From positions 1-41,940 of the forward strand of contig SCKQ01000016.1 of NCBI GenBank assembly GCA_004124535.1: DNA of 41,940 nt, written 5' to 3'. A program made the position numbers and the translations under genes. Numbering within the stretch: the first letter of the stretch is position 1; each line of letters begins with the position of its first letter. The notes beneath the pieces are model-generated. The model made no database searches. It saw only the letters and a program-made list of their open reading frames with translations, and was not told the origin of the DNA. Positions 17,751 through 26,981 of this stretch are shown here, piece by piece. The stretch is from Fidelibacterota bacterium. Its GTDB lineage: Bacteria > Marinisomatota > Marinisomatia > Marinisomatales > TCS55.

Positions 17751-19074
17751 ACCTGAAGCTTTCAGTACTTTAATAACTCAACATACAGGCCAAGAGCCAA
17801 CATCCCCTATCACAGGCATCGCTACGGACAGTCGCGAGTGCGATTCTGGTGATTTGTATGTTGCCCTCAAGGGCGAAAAAGCAGATGGACACCAATTCAT
17901 TCCACAGGCCCAGGAAAATGGTGCCGTAGCCAGTCTCGTTGAGCATGAAATACTTGCTTCTAATGGTATGGACTTTTTTGTCGTTGAAGATGTGTTGGAA
18001 GCGATGGGCAGTCTAGCTTGCGCCTGGCGCCGGCAATTTGATATCCCCGTAATTGGTATTACTGGTTCCAACGGTAAGACCACCACCAAAGAATTATTGA
18101 AGCATATTTTTGCTGATAAAGAACATGTGCATGCCACAACCGGGAATTATAATACATCCGTTGGATTGCCATTGACTTTACTGCAGCTTGCAACTGAACA
18201 CACAGTTTCAATTATTGAAATGGGCGCCAATCAACCTGGCGATATTGCATATCTGTGTGATATCGCTGAACCCACTCATGGCTTGATCACAAATATTGCA
18301 CCGGCCCATCTTGAAGGGTTCGGATCGATCGAAGAAGTGGCACGGACGAAAGGTGCATTGTTTAATATCTTGGAGAATGGCATAGCTTTTGTCAACATGG
18401 CGGATGAGCAAATTCGCGGTCTTAATATTAGAGGCGATTCAATAACGTATGGCTTAACACCTAATTGTGATTTTCCTGCCGATATCCACCATGAAGAAGA
18501 TGGTACAATTACAGTTACAATCGATGCGGAAGAAATAGTAACTGGTTCTCATAATCTATCTTTTGTGAAAAATGTAATCGCTGCGTCTGCAATAGCCATC
18601 CATTTGGGCATCGATTGGGATACATTTCGTGAAAAAGTAAAATCTTTTCAAGCTCCTCAAGGCCGCTGCGAAGTGAAGCAATTAAATAATATAACCATAA
18701 TTGATGATACATATAACGCTAACCTGACTTCTACCCTGGCCGCAATTGATTATTTGAAAGCATTCAGCGGCAATGGCCGCAGAGTGCTGGTTTTTGGCGA
18801 TATGTTTGAACTCGGTGATGGGTCAGCAGCACATCATCGTCAAATTGGTGAACATTGCATAGCAATGGAATTAGATGCTGTTTTTTCAACGGGCAATGAA
18901 ACGACTACAACAGACGGTGCTTTGAATGATTCAGTCTATCATCAGCATTTTGATACTAAACAAGATCTACTAACATCATTAAAAAAATGGGTAGAAGCAG
19001 GCGATAAAATTTTGGTCAAAGGTTCTCGCGGCATGGCCATGGAAACCATCATTGAAGGGTTGGCAAATAACTGA
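17731..19074 (+). CDS. murF: UDP-MurNAc-tripeptide:D-Ala-D-Ala ligase MurF
   Basis: MurF finishes the cytoplasmic precursor by adding D-Ala-D-Ala. I choose the GTG at 17731 because GAGGAG (17721-17726) sits four bases before it; a TTG at 17719 is the longer alternative and would lie on the Shine-Dalgarno itself. The product is 447 residues. The N-terminal uridine-binding domain has TDSRECDSGDLYVALKGE, followed by the ATP loop GITGSNGKTTTKELL near residue 115 and IDDTYNANLTSTLAA in the C-terminal domain (the DxYNAN signature of MurF). It overlaps murE by 20 bases and abuts mraY by one base. No ddl gene (D-Ala-D-Ala ligase) is present in this window. Confidence 0.95.
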   Translation: MHITLTEPEAFSTLITQHTGQEPTSPITGIATDSRECDSGDLYVALKGEKADGHQFIPQAQENGAVASLVEHEILASNGMDFFVVEDVLEAMGSLACAWRRQFDIPVIGITGSNGKTTTKELLKHIFADKEHVHATTGNYNTSVGLPLTLLQLATEHTVSIIEMGANQPGDIAYLCDIAEPTHGLITNIAPAHLEGFGSIEEVARTKGALFNILENGIAFVNMADEQIRGLNIRGDSITYGLTPNCDFPADIHHEEDGTITVTIDAEEIVTGSHNLSFVKNVIAASAIAIHLGIDWDTFREKVKSFQAPQGRCEVKQLNNITIIDDTYNANLTSTLAAIDYLKAFSGNGRRVLVFGDMFELGDGSAAHHRQIGEHCIAMELDAVFSTGNETTTTDGALNDSVYHQHFDTKQDLLTSLKKWVEAGDKILVKGSRGMAMETIIEGLANN

Positions 19075-20177
19075 TGCTGTATCATTTGCTCTATCCTTTA
19101 CGTGACGTTTTCTCACCGTTTAATATTTTTCAATATATCACTTTCCGTGCTGCAGCCGCAGCAATCCTGGCATTAATTTTCACTTTTCTGATTGGGCCTT
19201 GGATTATTCGTATGCTCCACAAGTATCAAATTGGTGAAGAGATCCGTCATGAGGGCCCGGCTAGCCACCAGAAAAAACGCGGTACACCGACCATGGGCGG
19301 ACTCATGATCATCGGTTCAGTCCTCATCCCGACCTTACTCCTTACAGATTTGACCAATGTCTACATCCAGATTGTAATGTTTTCCCTGGTGTGGATGGGT
19401 ATTATCGGATTTATGGATGATTACCTGAAAGTCGTAAAGAAAATGAAAAAAGGGCTGGTGGCACGCTATAAACTCATTGGCCAAGTACTTTTGGGTTTTA
19501 TCATCAGTTTTTGGATATTTAATAATCCTATTTTTGCAGAATTTAAAAGCGTAACCAGCGTGCCCTTTTTCAAAAACCTGGAATTGGATTTTGGGTATTT
19601 TTATCCGCTGGCTATCATATTAGTGATCACCGGGACGTCTAATGCTGTCAATCTGACCGATGGCCTGGATGGACTGGCAGCGGGGCTGCTGGCTACCTGT
19701 TTTACTGTCTTTGCCGCCATCGCTTACATCAGCGGCCGTGTGGATTTTTCCAGTTACTTGAATATTATCTATCTTCCCGGAGCAGGAGAGCTTACCATTT
19801 TCACTGCCGCAATTACCGGCGCCTGCATCGGTTATCTATGGTTCAATGCGACACCGGCTGAAGTGTTTATGGGTGATGTGGGTTCCTTATCAACCGGCGC
19901 AGCCTTAGGTACGCTTGCGGTACTGCTTAAGAAAGAATTATTGCTGTTCATTATTGGTGGTGTTTTTGTCTGGGAAGCCGTCTCTGTCATGCTCCAGGTG
20001 ATTTACTATCGTTATACAAAAAACAAGCAAGGCGCAGGAAAGCGTCTATTCATGATGGCGCCCATTCATCATCATTTTGAATTAAAAGGCTGGCCGGAAT
20101 CCAGAGTCGTTGTCCGTTTCTGGATCATAGGCCTGCTGTTAGCATTATTCTCACTTACCACATTCAAGATTCGTTAG
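19074..20177 (+). CDS. mraY: Phospho-N-acetylmuramoyl-pentapeptide transferase MraY
   Basis: MraY transfers phospho-MurNAc-pentapeptide to undecaprenyl phosphate, making lipid I at the inner membrane. The 367-residue polytopic protein shows the family landmarks: KKRGTPTMGGLMII after the first two helices, the catalytic FMDDYLKVVKK acidic pair, NAVNLTDGLDGLAAG, the cytoplasmic FMGDVGSLSTGAALG, and the histidine motif APIHHHFELKGWPE near the C-terminus. About ten membrane segments can be counted. The start overlaps the murF stop by one base. A 36-codon ORF follows directly. Confidence 0.97.
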   Translation: MLYHLLYPLRDVFSPFNIFQYITFRAAAAAILALIFTFLIGPWIIRMLHKYQIGEEIRHEGPASHQKKRGTPTMGGLMIIGSVLIPTLLLTDLTNVYIQIVMFSLVWMGIIGFMDDYLKVVKKMKKGLVARYKLIGQVLLGFIISFWIFNNPIFAEFKSVTSVPFFKNLELDFGYFYPLAIILVITGTSNAVNLTDGLDGLAAGLLATCFTVFAAIAYISGRVDFSSYLNIIYLPGAGELTIFTAAITGACIGYLWFNATPAEVFMGDVGSLSTGAALGTLAVLLKKELLLFIIGGVFVWEAVSVMLQVIYYRYTKNKQGAGKRLFMMAPIHHHFELKGWPESRVVVRFWIIGLLLALFSLTTFKIR

Positions 20178-20178
20178 T

Positions 20179-20289
20179 ATGGATTATTACGAAGATGAAG
20201 GACATAAACCTTGGCTGCAAATCATTTTATTAACAATCACATCTGTGATTTTTATCGTTTCTTTATTAGCAATATTTTCTGTTTTCTGA
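20179..20289 (+). CDS. Small single-pass membrane protein, 36 aa, between mraY and murD
   Basis: An ATG one base after the mraY stop opens a 36-codon frame ending TGA at 20287-20289, one base before the murD start. The product begins MDYYEDEGHKPWLQIILLTI and continues TSVIFIVSLLAIFSVF. This is a short acidic N-terminus, then Trp at the membrane interface and a ~22-residue hydrophobic helix reaching the C-terminus. The tight fit (1-base gaps on both sides in a cluster where almost every gene touches the next) argues for translation. I know no such component in standard dcw clusters. By position it could be a small regulator or subunit of MraY, FtsW or the divisome; that is inference. Confidence 0.6.
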   Translation: MDYYEDEGHKPWLQIILLTITSVIFIVSLLAIFSVF

Positions 20290-20290
20290 T

Positions 20291-21670
20291 ATGGATATTT
20301 CCAGAAAAGATACGATCGATCTAAATGGCAAGAATGTAACTGTTATTGGTCTAGCGCGTAGTGGTGTTGCTGCTGCACAGCTGGCTTACGAGTTGGGTGC
20401 CAATGTATTTATCAGTGATATGTCAGATTCGGAAGAAGTGCAAAATGCATTAAAGAAACTAATAAATCAAGGTATGGCTGGCGAAACAGGTGGACATACT
20501 GAAAAGATCCATGAAGCGGATCTATGGATTATTTCGCCAGGTGTGCCAAAGGATTCAGACATCATTATTAATGCACAAGATAATAACATTCCTATCGTGA
20601 GTGAAATTGAATTCGCCAGTTGGTTCACCATGGCACCGATCCTTGCGGTCACAGGTTCGAACGGAAAGACGACCACTGTTAACATGTTGTATGAAATGTG
20701 TAAAACTGATGATGTTGATCCTGTGCTTTCCGGGAATGTCGGCAATCCATTTGCAGATGTTGTTCGCAACGATTTAACTGATCATAACCCCAATCGCGTT
20801 CATGTATTAGAAATTTCCAGTTTTCAAATGGAATTTATTCGGCATTTTAAGCCTTACATATCACTATTTCTGAACCTCTACCCTGACCACTTAAACCGCT
20901 ATGATGATATGGATGATTACGTTGCGGCCAAGATGAATATGTGGTCTAATCAAACCCAGGATGATTTCCTGGTTTTCAATGGGGATGATGAATTGCTGAC
21001 TGAACGGATCGCACCGGCCCAGGCAAAAAAGATTCCCTTTAGTTTGAAATTTGATACTAATGTTTTATTTAAGCTAAACGCAACCAAGATTTATGATCAG
21101 GAGCACGCCATACTGATCAACCTGGATGACATCGCTTTGCCCGGTAAGCACAATCTATCCAACTACCTCGGATCAGCTACCTCGGCTAGCCTATTGGGCA
21201 TTGCGTCATCCAGGATTGCAGATGTTATGTTATCATTTTGCGGAGTCCCACATCGGTTGGAGCATGTTGGAGAAATTAATGGTGTTGCATATATAAATGA
21301 TTCGAAAGCAACCAATGTTGATGCGGTAAAGGTTGCCTTGGACAGCTTCGATAGCCCAATCCTGCTCATCTTGGGTGGACAGGATAAAGGAGGAGATTTT
21401 CTTTCACTATACCCACATACCCACAAAGTGAAAGAAGTGCTTACCATAGGTGAGTCAGAAGAAGCGATCGCAACGGTATTAGGGGATGCGGTGAGACTGC
21501 GTTCTTGCGGAAGTCTTAAGTCCGCCGTTGAGGTCGCCCATTCTAATGCGCAACCCGGGGACGTCGTCCTGTTGTCTCCGGGCTGTGCCAGTTTTGACCA
21601 ATTCGAAAATTTTGAACATCGTGGTGATGTTTTCCGGGAACTGGTGCAAGGATTAAAAGAATTCGCGTGA
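20291..21670 (+). CDS. murD: UDP-N-acetylmuramoylalanine:D-glutamate ligase MurD
   Basis: MurD adds D-glutamate to UDP-MurNAc-L-Ala. The 459-residue protein has the N-terminal UDP-binding fold (VTVIGLARSGVAAAQLAYEL), DLWIISPGVPKDSDII, the ATP loop AVTGSNGKTTTVNML near residue 120, the family sequence ISSFQMEFI about residue 176, NLYPDHLNRYDD, then YINDSKATNVDA and LILGGQDKGGD in the C-terminal domain. It ends SPGCASFDQFENFEHRG, strongly diagnostic of MurD. The stop overlaps the ftsW GTG start in GTGA. Confidence 0.97.
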   Translation: MDISRKDTIDLNGKNVTVIGLARSGVAAAQLAYELGANVFISDMSDSEEVQNALKKLINQGMAGETGGHTEKIHEADLWIISPGVPKDSDIIINAQDNNIPIVSEIEFASWFTMAPILAVTGSNGKTTTVNMLYEMCKTDDVDPVLSGNVGNPFADVVRNDLTDHNPNRVHVLEISSFQMEFIRHFKPYISLFLNLYPDHLNRYDDMDDYVAAKMNMWSNQTQDDFLVFNGDDELLTERIAPAQAKKIPFSLKFDTNVLFKLNATKIYDQEHAILINLDDIALPGKHNLSNYLGSATSASLLGIASSRIADVMLSFCGVPHRLEHVGEINGVAYINDSKATNVDAVKVALDSFDSPILLILGGQDKGGDFLSLYPHTHKVKEVLTIGESEEAIATVLGDAVRLRSCGSLKSAVEVAHSNAQPGDVVLLSPGCASFDQFENFEHRGDVFRELVQGLKEFA

Positions 21671-22821
21671 GCTACCTGAATATTATCGTAAAAAAATATG
21701 ATAAATTTCTCTTGGGGGCGATCGTTGTCCTTTGTGTGTTTGGCACTGTGATGCTTTTCAGCGCCAGTTCCATTCGCTCATTGGAGATCACTAGCAATCG
21801 AACGGACACGTTATATCTGCAAGCTCATTTAAAGCGCTTGCTGGTAGGTGTCGTGTTCATGTTTTTTTTCATGATGGTTGATTATCGCAAACTAAAAGAA
21901 TGGTCATTGCACATATTGGGCGGTGCAGTTGCTTTATTGGTTTTGACATTGGTTATGAATATGATTCAAGGGACATCTTCACCTTCGCGCTGGCTGTATT
22001 TAGGGTCTATCTCAATTCAAACTAGTGATATTGCTCGTATCGCACTGATCATATTTCTGGCGGCGTTCATTCATGAAAAACGAGAGCATATAAAAGATTT
22101 TTATAATGGGTTTTTAACATGCATCCTGGCTATTGGCTCCATTGTTATGCTAGTAATAATACAACCGGATTTAAGCACCACAACTATGATTCTGATTATT
22201 TCTTTCGTAATGCTCTTTCTTGGTGGTGCCAAAGTGCAGCACATGATGGCTACTGCGGGAGTTTCACTGACATTTCTATCAATTGTTATAATGAATTGGG
22301 ACTATATGCGAATCAGAATTGAGTCATTTTTAAATCCAGAAACTGTCAGAGCAGAAAACTTGCATCAGATCAAGCAATCGATGATCAGTCTGGCTAACGG
22401 CGGATTTTTTGGATTAGGGCTTGGAAATAGTTATGGAAAAAACTATTTCCTTCCCACTCCCCACACTGATTTCATTTTTGCGATTATAGGTGAAGAAACA
22501 GGTCTCATTGGTACTCTATTTGTTTTGACATTATTCATGTTCATTTTTCAACGAGGTATTCACATTGCCAAAGAAAGCCCAGACATATTTGGAGTCATGC
22601 TTGCTTTGGGTATTTCCTGCAGTTTTATTTTGTATGCTTTCATCAACGCAGCTGTAGTGACAAACCTTGTCCCCACAACAGGTTTAGTCATGCCCCTTAT
22701 AAGCTATGGCGGTTCGGGAGTTGTGGTTCATTTAGCCAGCCTGGGCATCCTCTTAAATATCAGCCAATCCAAACGGTCTGTAAACAGTGATGCTGATTGG
22801 AGGAAACGTATTTATGGCTAA
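21667..22821 (+). CDS. ftsW: Septal peptidoglycan glycosyltransferase FtsW (SEDS family)
   Basis: FtsW polymerises lipid II at the septum together with FtsI. The 384-residue protein has about ten membrane helices and SEDS family features: GTVMLFSASSIRSLE after helix 1, QPDLSTTTMILII, the segment SLANGGFFGLGLGNSYGK, PTPHTDFIFAIIGEETGLIG, and VPTTGLVMPLISYGGSG near the C-terminus. It starts at GTG 21667 in overlap with murD. The final codons overlap the start of murG by 8 bases, and the murG ribosome binding site GGAGG (22799-22803) lies inside it. Confidence 0.96.
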   Translation: MSYLNIIVKKYDKFLLGAIVVLCVFGTVMLFSASSIRSLEITSNRTDTLYLQAHLKRLLVGVVFMFFFMMVDYRKLKEWSLHILGGAVALLVLTLVMNMIQGTSSPSRWLYLGSISIQTSDIARIALIIFLAAFIHEKREHIKDFYNGFLTCILAIGSIVMLVIIQPDLSTTTMILIISFVMLFLGGAKVQHMMATAGVSLTFLSIVIMNWDYMRIRIESFLNPETVRAENLHQIKQSMISLANGGFFGLGLGNSYGKNYFLPTPHTDFIFAIIGEETGLIGTLFVLTLFMFIFQRGIHIAKESPDIFGVMLALGISCSFILYAFINAAVVTNLVPTTGLVMPLISYGGSGVVVHLASLGILLNISQSKRSVNSDADWRKRIYG

Positions 22822-23904
22822 AAAGATATTTATAATTGCTGGCGGTGGTACGGGAGGACATCTTTATCCGGCATTGGCCATAGGCGCAGAATTAAAAAAA
22901 CGTACTGATGCACATATTCATTATGTGGGCTCAACTTTTGGAATCGAAGCTGAAAAACTTCCGGCAATGAATGTTGAACATACACTTCTTCCCATCCGCG
23001 GACTGCAGCGATCCATTTCATTGCAATCATTGGGACGCAATGCATTACTGCCCGGTAGATTTCTTTCTTCAAAGATGAAGACCCATAAACTATTTAGTGA
23101 TTTAAAACCAAATGCAGTTATCGGTACAGGCGGCTATGCCTCCGCCCTGCCCCTTTATACTGCTGCAAAAAAGGAAATTCCTTTTTTCATCCAGGAACAG
23201 AATTCATATCCCGGAATCACTACACGGCATTTTGCTGAAAGGGCTGAAACGGTATTTACAGCTTTTCATGAAGTGGATGGCTTTATTAAAAAAAAAACTG
23301 TTTTTTCACTGGCAACCCAATCCGGGAAGACATTGCTAATGGGAATCGCATGATCGCCAGGAAGGCATTCAATTTAATCGCTGATAAAAAAACACTTTTT
23401 GTTTTTGGCGGCAGCCAAGGGTCTGAAGCATTGAATCAATGTACTTCAGGTATGATCGAACAATTAGATAATATTCAAGTTCTATGGCAAACTGGTAAAC
23501 ACAATTTTGATAAATATAAACAATTTGAATCTGAAACTGTTCGGATAGTCCCTTTTATCGATGATATGAGATCAGCATACGCTTTAACTGATTTGACCTT
23601 TTCTCGTGCCGGTGCCTTAACCATTGCTGAATTAACTGCCTGTGGTTTGCCTAGCATACTCGTACCGTTACCTTCAGCTGCCGCTGATCACCAAACACAT
23701 AATGCGCGATCAATGACAAATGCAGGCGCCGCTGAATTGATCCCGGAAGCAGAATTGGATCCACGTTTGACAGCTAATAAGATCTCATCATTAATAAATA
23801 ATGAAAATGTTCTAAATGAAATGGCTTACAAGTCCAAGAGTTTAGGTAAGCCGGACGCAACAAAAGTGATTGTTGACCATATTCTAGAAAAAGTTCGAGC
23901 CTGA
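22814..23904 (+). CDS. murG: UDP-GlcNAc:lipid I N-acetylglucosaminyltransferase MurG, reading frame split by a one-base frameshift
   Basis: MurG converts lipid I to lipid II. From ATG 22814 the N-terminal half is canonical (IIAGGGTGGHLYPALAIGAE, VIGTGGYASALPLYTAAK, FFIQEQNSYPGITTR) to codon ~164. It then drifts into non-homologous sequence and stops at 23351-23353. The C-terminal half continues in the -1 frame: GNPIREDIANGNRMIARKAF, FVFGGSQGSEALNQ, RAGALTIAELTACGLPSILV, DHQTHNARSM. The shift must fall between the TAA of that frame at 23287-23289 and about 23307, exactly where A10 (23288-23297) and T6 (23301-23306) runs lie. One extra T would read KKTVFFTGNPIRED, matching the family, and give 363 residues, a normal MurG length. 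An assembly or sequencing indel, ribosomal or transcriptional slippage, or a true recent mutation are all possible. Confidence 0.9.
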
Positions 23905-25295
23905 TGTTTCGCCGTGTGAAAAAAGTCCATTTTGTTGGTATTGGCGGGATTGGTATGAGCGGTATCGCCGAATTATTATTAAATCTCGGTTTTGATGTAA
24001 GCGGTTCTGACATCACCGAATCGCCTATTATCGAAAAACTGATTCGCCTTGGAGCTGATGTGCATATGGGTCACAGTGTCATTAATCTTACGGATGCTGA
24101 TGTATTGGTGTATTCCAGCGCTGTCCAAAAAGATAACCCTGAAATCCAGGCGGCATATGAAAAAAACATTCCTGTTATCCGCAGAGCGGAAATGCTGGGA
24201 GAATTAATTGCTGTTAAAGAGACAAGCATTGGCGTCGGGGGAACACATGGGAAAACAACGACCTCTTCCATGATCGGTACCGTGTTGTCAGAAGGACATC
24301 TGGATCCGACATTGGTTGTAGGCGGTTTGGTCAAAACAATTGATTCCAATTCGAAACTGGGAGCAGGTAATATAATTGTGGTCGAAGCAGATGAATTCGA
24401 TCGCAGTTTCCTGGCGCTGCGCCCCACTATCAGCATTATTACCAATATTGAACTTGAACATATTGATTGTTATGATGATCTGGAAGACCTGCAGCAGGCG
24501 TTCATTCAATTTGCCAACGCAGTACCGTTCTACGGCGCAGTCATCGCCTGTGCGGATTCTCCTGCCCTATTGGAAATTACCCCGGAGATCAAACGCCCTG
24601 TAATCACCTACGGCTTGAGCACAGGAGCAAAAATCAGGGCGACAAATATTTGTTATAATGAAACACAAACAGTGTATACGCTATGGGAGCACGAGCACGA
24701 GAACGGCACAATAAAACTCAATGTGCCCGGTGAGCATAATGTTGTTAATTCATTGGCTGCCATTGCCCTGGGCATGGAAATGGGGCTCAAAATCGATACA
24801 ATCGCCAAAGGCCTAGAAGCGTATCATGGTGTCCGGCGTCGTTTTGAGATTAAAGGAATTTCCAATAATATTATGGTTGTAGATGATTACGCCCATCACC
24901 CTACCGAAGTTTGTGCAACTTTGCAGGCCGCCAAAGCAGGCTGGAATCGCAGAATCGTTTCTGTTTTTCAGCCGCACCTTTTTTCTCGTACACAGGAATT
25001 TTATAAAGATTTTGCTGAAGCGTTTAAAGAAAGCGATGTGTTGATCGTGACTGATGTATATCCGGCACGGGAAAAACCCATTCCCGGTGTCAGTGGTGCT
25101 ATGGTCTCCAATGCTGCCCGCAAAACCGGCCACGCATATGATGTTCATTATGTTCCCAGCCTTGATGACCTGGCAGAACACCTGGATAAGATCGTCCAGC
25201 CGGGTGACATGGTTTTAACAATCGGTGCCGGTACAATTTGGCGTTATTCAGATTCGTATTTCGAACATCTAAAAACACTGGAGGCTGCTGCTTAA
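23904..25295 (+). CDS. murC: UDP-N-acetylmuramate:L-alanine ligase MurC
   Basis: MurC adds the first amino acid to UDP-MurNAc. The 463-residue product starts with the UDP-binding motif VHFVGIGGIGMSGIAELLL. The ATP loop GGTHGKTTTSSMIG is near residue 113, with THGKTTTSS distinguishing MurC from other Mur ligases. Next come VEADEFDRSFLAL, TNIELEHIDCYDDLE, VDDYAHHPTEVCATL, FQPHLFSRTQEFYKDF and VTDVYPAREKPIPGVSG, all typical. The ATG overlaps the murG stop by one base. The cluster order murG-murC-murB is common in Bacteroidota and relatives. Confidence 0.97.
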   Translation: MFRRVKKVHFVGIGGIGMSGIAELLLNLGFDVSGSDITESPIIEKLIRLGADVHMGHSVINLTDADVLVYSSAVQKDNPEIQAAYEKNIPVIRRAEMLGELIAVKETSIGVGGTHGKTTTSSMIGTVLSEGHLDPTLVVGGLVKTIDSNSKLGAGNIIVVEADEFDRSFLALRPTISIITNIELEHIDCYDDLEDLQQAFIQFANAVPFYGAVIACADSPALLEITPEIKRPVITYGLSTGAKIRATNICYNETQTVYTLWEHEHENGTIKLNVPGEHNVVNSLAAIALGMEMGLKIDTIAKGLEAYHGVRRRFEIKGISNNIMVVDDYAHHPTEVCATLQAAKAGWNRRIVSVFQPHLFSRTQEFYKDFAEAFKESDVLIVTDVYPAREKPIPGVSGAMVSNAARKTGHAYDVHYVPSLDDLAEHLDKIVQPGDMVLTIGAGTIWRYSDSYFEHLKTLEAAA

Positions 25296-25296
25296 A

Positions 25297-26217
25297 GTGG
25301 ATCGTATGGCAGAATTAAAAGCAAGAGTTCAGGGCACACTATTGGAAAATGAACCCATGTCCAAGCATACCTCATACGGCATCGGCGGGCCGGCCTGGGC
25401 GTATATTACTCCTAAAGATAAAAATGACCTTGGCAATATTTTACATTTTGCAACCGCAGCAGATATTCAGGTTCATTTTGTAGGTTCGGGCTCTAACCTA
25501 TTAGTAGCAGACGAAGGTATTGACGGTATAGTTATTACATTGGGTAAATCATTTACACATTTGGATGTAAAAGGCAACCATGTTTATGCAGAAACGGGCG
25601 TCATGCTGGGACGCATGGTGAAAGAATGCGTCAAGCGCAATTTAAGCGGACTGGAAAGCATGATCGGCGTTCCCGGTACACTGGGCGGCGCGTTGATCAT
25701 GAATGCCGGAGCTTTTGGCGGAGAAATTTCCAACTGCCTGCAAAAAGTAGAAATCATGACATTATCAGGTGAATTAAAAGAATATGCTGTGGATGAGATC
25801 GATTTCAGCTACCGCCACTCCACCTTCAAGGATGATGAAATAATCATTGGCGCTGACTTTGAATTGCAGGAAACCACCACAGAAGCGATACAGGAAAAAC
25901 GCAGTAAAGCCAGCCAGGGCAGAAAAGATAATCAGCCGTTACGATTTCGGTCCGCCGGCAGTGTATTCAAAAACCCAAAACCAGACCTCGCCGCAGGATA
26001 TTTGATCGATCAGGCGGGGCTTAAAGGGACGCGCAGCGGCGATGCGGAAATTTCTGAAAAACACGCCAATTTTTTTATTAATCATGGCTCAGCCAAAGCA
26101 AGTGATATCGCCAAGCTGATTCGCATTTCCCGAAAAGCAGTGCAAGAAAAATTTGATATTATGCTGGAGTTGGAAATCAAAACATTGGGCTTCAAAGAGA
26201 ATGTGTTTTCACCATGA
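25297..26217 (+). CDS. murB: UDP-N-acetylenolpyruvoylglucosamine reductase MurB (type II)
   Basis: MurB reduces UDP-GlcNAc-enolpyruvate to UDP-MurNAc with NADPH and FAD. The 306-residue length and lack of the extra E. coli loop fit type II MurB. FAD-binding segments are FVGSGSNLLVADEGIDG (61-77) and GVPGTLGGALIMNAGAFGG (124-142). The substrate Arg is in SYRHSTFK (R173), and S222 in SAGSVFKNP is the catalytic proton donor; a Glu lies near the C-terminus in LELEIKTLG. I take GTG at 25297, since GGAGG at 25280-25284 is 12 bases upstream; an ATG at 25306 is the alternative. It overlaps ftsQ in ATGA. Confidence 0.95.
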   Translation: MDRMAELKARVQGTLLENEPMSKHTSYGIGGPAWAYITPKDKNDLGNILHFATAADIQVHFVGSGSNLLVADEGIDGIVITLGKSFTHLDVKGNHVYAETGVMLGRMVKECVKRNLSGLESMIGVPGTLGGALIMNAGAFGGEISNCLQKVEIMTLSGELKEYAVDEIDFSYRHSTFKDDEIIIGADFELQETTTEAIQEKRSKASQGRKDNQPLRFRSAGSVFKNPKPDLAAGYLIDQAGLKGTRSGDAEISEKHANFFINHGSAKASDIAKLIRISRKAVQEKFDIMLELEIKTLGFKENVFSP

Positions 26218-26981
26218 GTAAACGTAAGAAAAAGAAACAGATGAACCTACGTGCAGTGATAGGGGCATCCCTTTCTTGTCTTATGCTCGTGTTGGCGGTC
26301 CTTTCACATAACTGGTCAAAATTCACTGGATTAAATCTCTTGGAGGAAATTGAGATTAAGGGCGCAATCATTATACCGGCTGATGATTACCGTGATGCGC
26401 TTGTTCCTGTTTTGGGAACATCAATCAATGAACTTGACACACGTAATATGAGTTTACTGCTGGAAAGCCATCCATTTGTTCATGCAGCGCGCATCAGTAA
26501 AACCTTCCCCAATAAAGTCGTCGTAGAAATCACTGAAAGGGATCCCGTCGCACTGCTGAATATGAACCCAATTTTATTTATTGATGAAGAAGGTGTAGTC
26601 CTCCCTGACCTTGGTAATGTAAGTGATGATATTATTCCTATCATGTCCGGTTTCAATACAGCGCACGAGCTATATCCTATCGGTCACCAAACCGTATCTC
26701 AAAAGGTTTTAGAATCGGTAGAGCTTATCGATTACATCATTGAGTATTATCCACATTTATATGATAATCTTTCAGAAATCACTCTGAACAGCAATGATGA
26801 ATTTGTGCTGATTCTGGCAAATTATCCCACCAAAGTGATTTTGGGAACGGAACGATTTCAAGAAAAGATTCAGATTTTGAATTCATTCGAGCAAGCACTA
26901 CCCAAACAAGAAGGATTACATCATTTTTCCACGCTGGATCTACGCTATAACCGCCAAATTATTGCCAGGGTACGCGCATGA
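26214..26981 (+). CDS. ftsQ: Cell division protein FtsQ/DivIB
   Basis: FtsQ recruits FtsL and its partner to the septum. The 255-residue protein has a strongly basic start (MSKRKKKKQMNLR), one membrane helix at about 14-32 (VIGASLSCLMLVLAVLS), and a POTRA domain at about 42-112 containing NMSLLLESHPFVHAARISK and FPNKVVVEITERDPVALL. A beta domain follows, with ILFIDEEGVVLPDLG and a closing HHFSTLDLRYNRQIIARV, the usual FtsQ C-terminal strand. The position murB-ftsQ-ftsA-ftsZ confirms it. It overlaps both neighbours by 4 bases. Confidence 0.92.
   Translation: MSKRKKKKQMNLRAVIGASLSCLMLVLAVLSHNWSKFTGLNLLEEIEIKGAIIIPADDYRDALVPVLGTSINELDTRNMSLLLESHPFVHAARISKTFPNKVVVEITERDPVALLNMNPILFIDEEGVVLPDLGNVSDDIIPIMSGFNTAHELYPIGHQTVSQKVLESVELIDYIIEYYPHLYDNLSEITLNSNDEFVLILANYPTKVILGTERFQEKIQILNSFEQALPKQEGLHHFSTLDLRYNRQIIARVRA

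Noticed and set aside
23350..23904. C-terminal MurG frame as a separate glycosyltransferase gene
   Set aside because: The homology continues upstream of its ATG as GNPIREDIANGNR, so it is the second half of murG, not an independent start.
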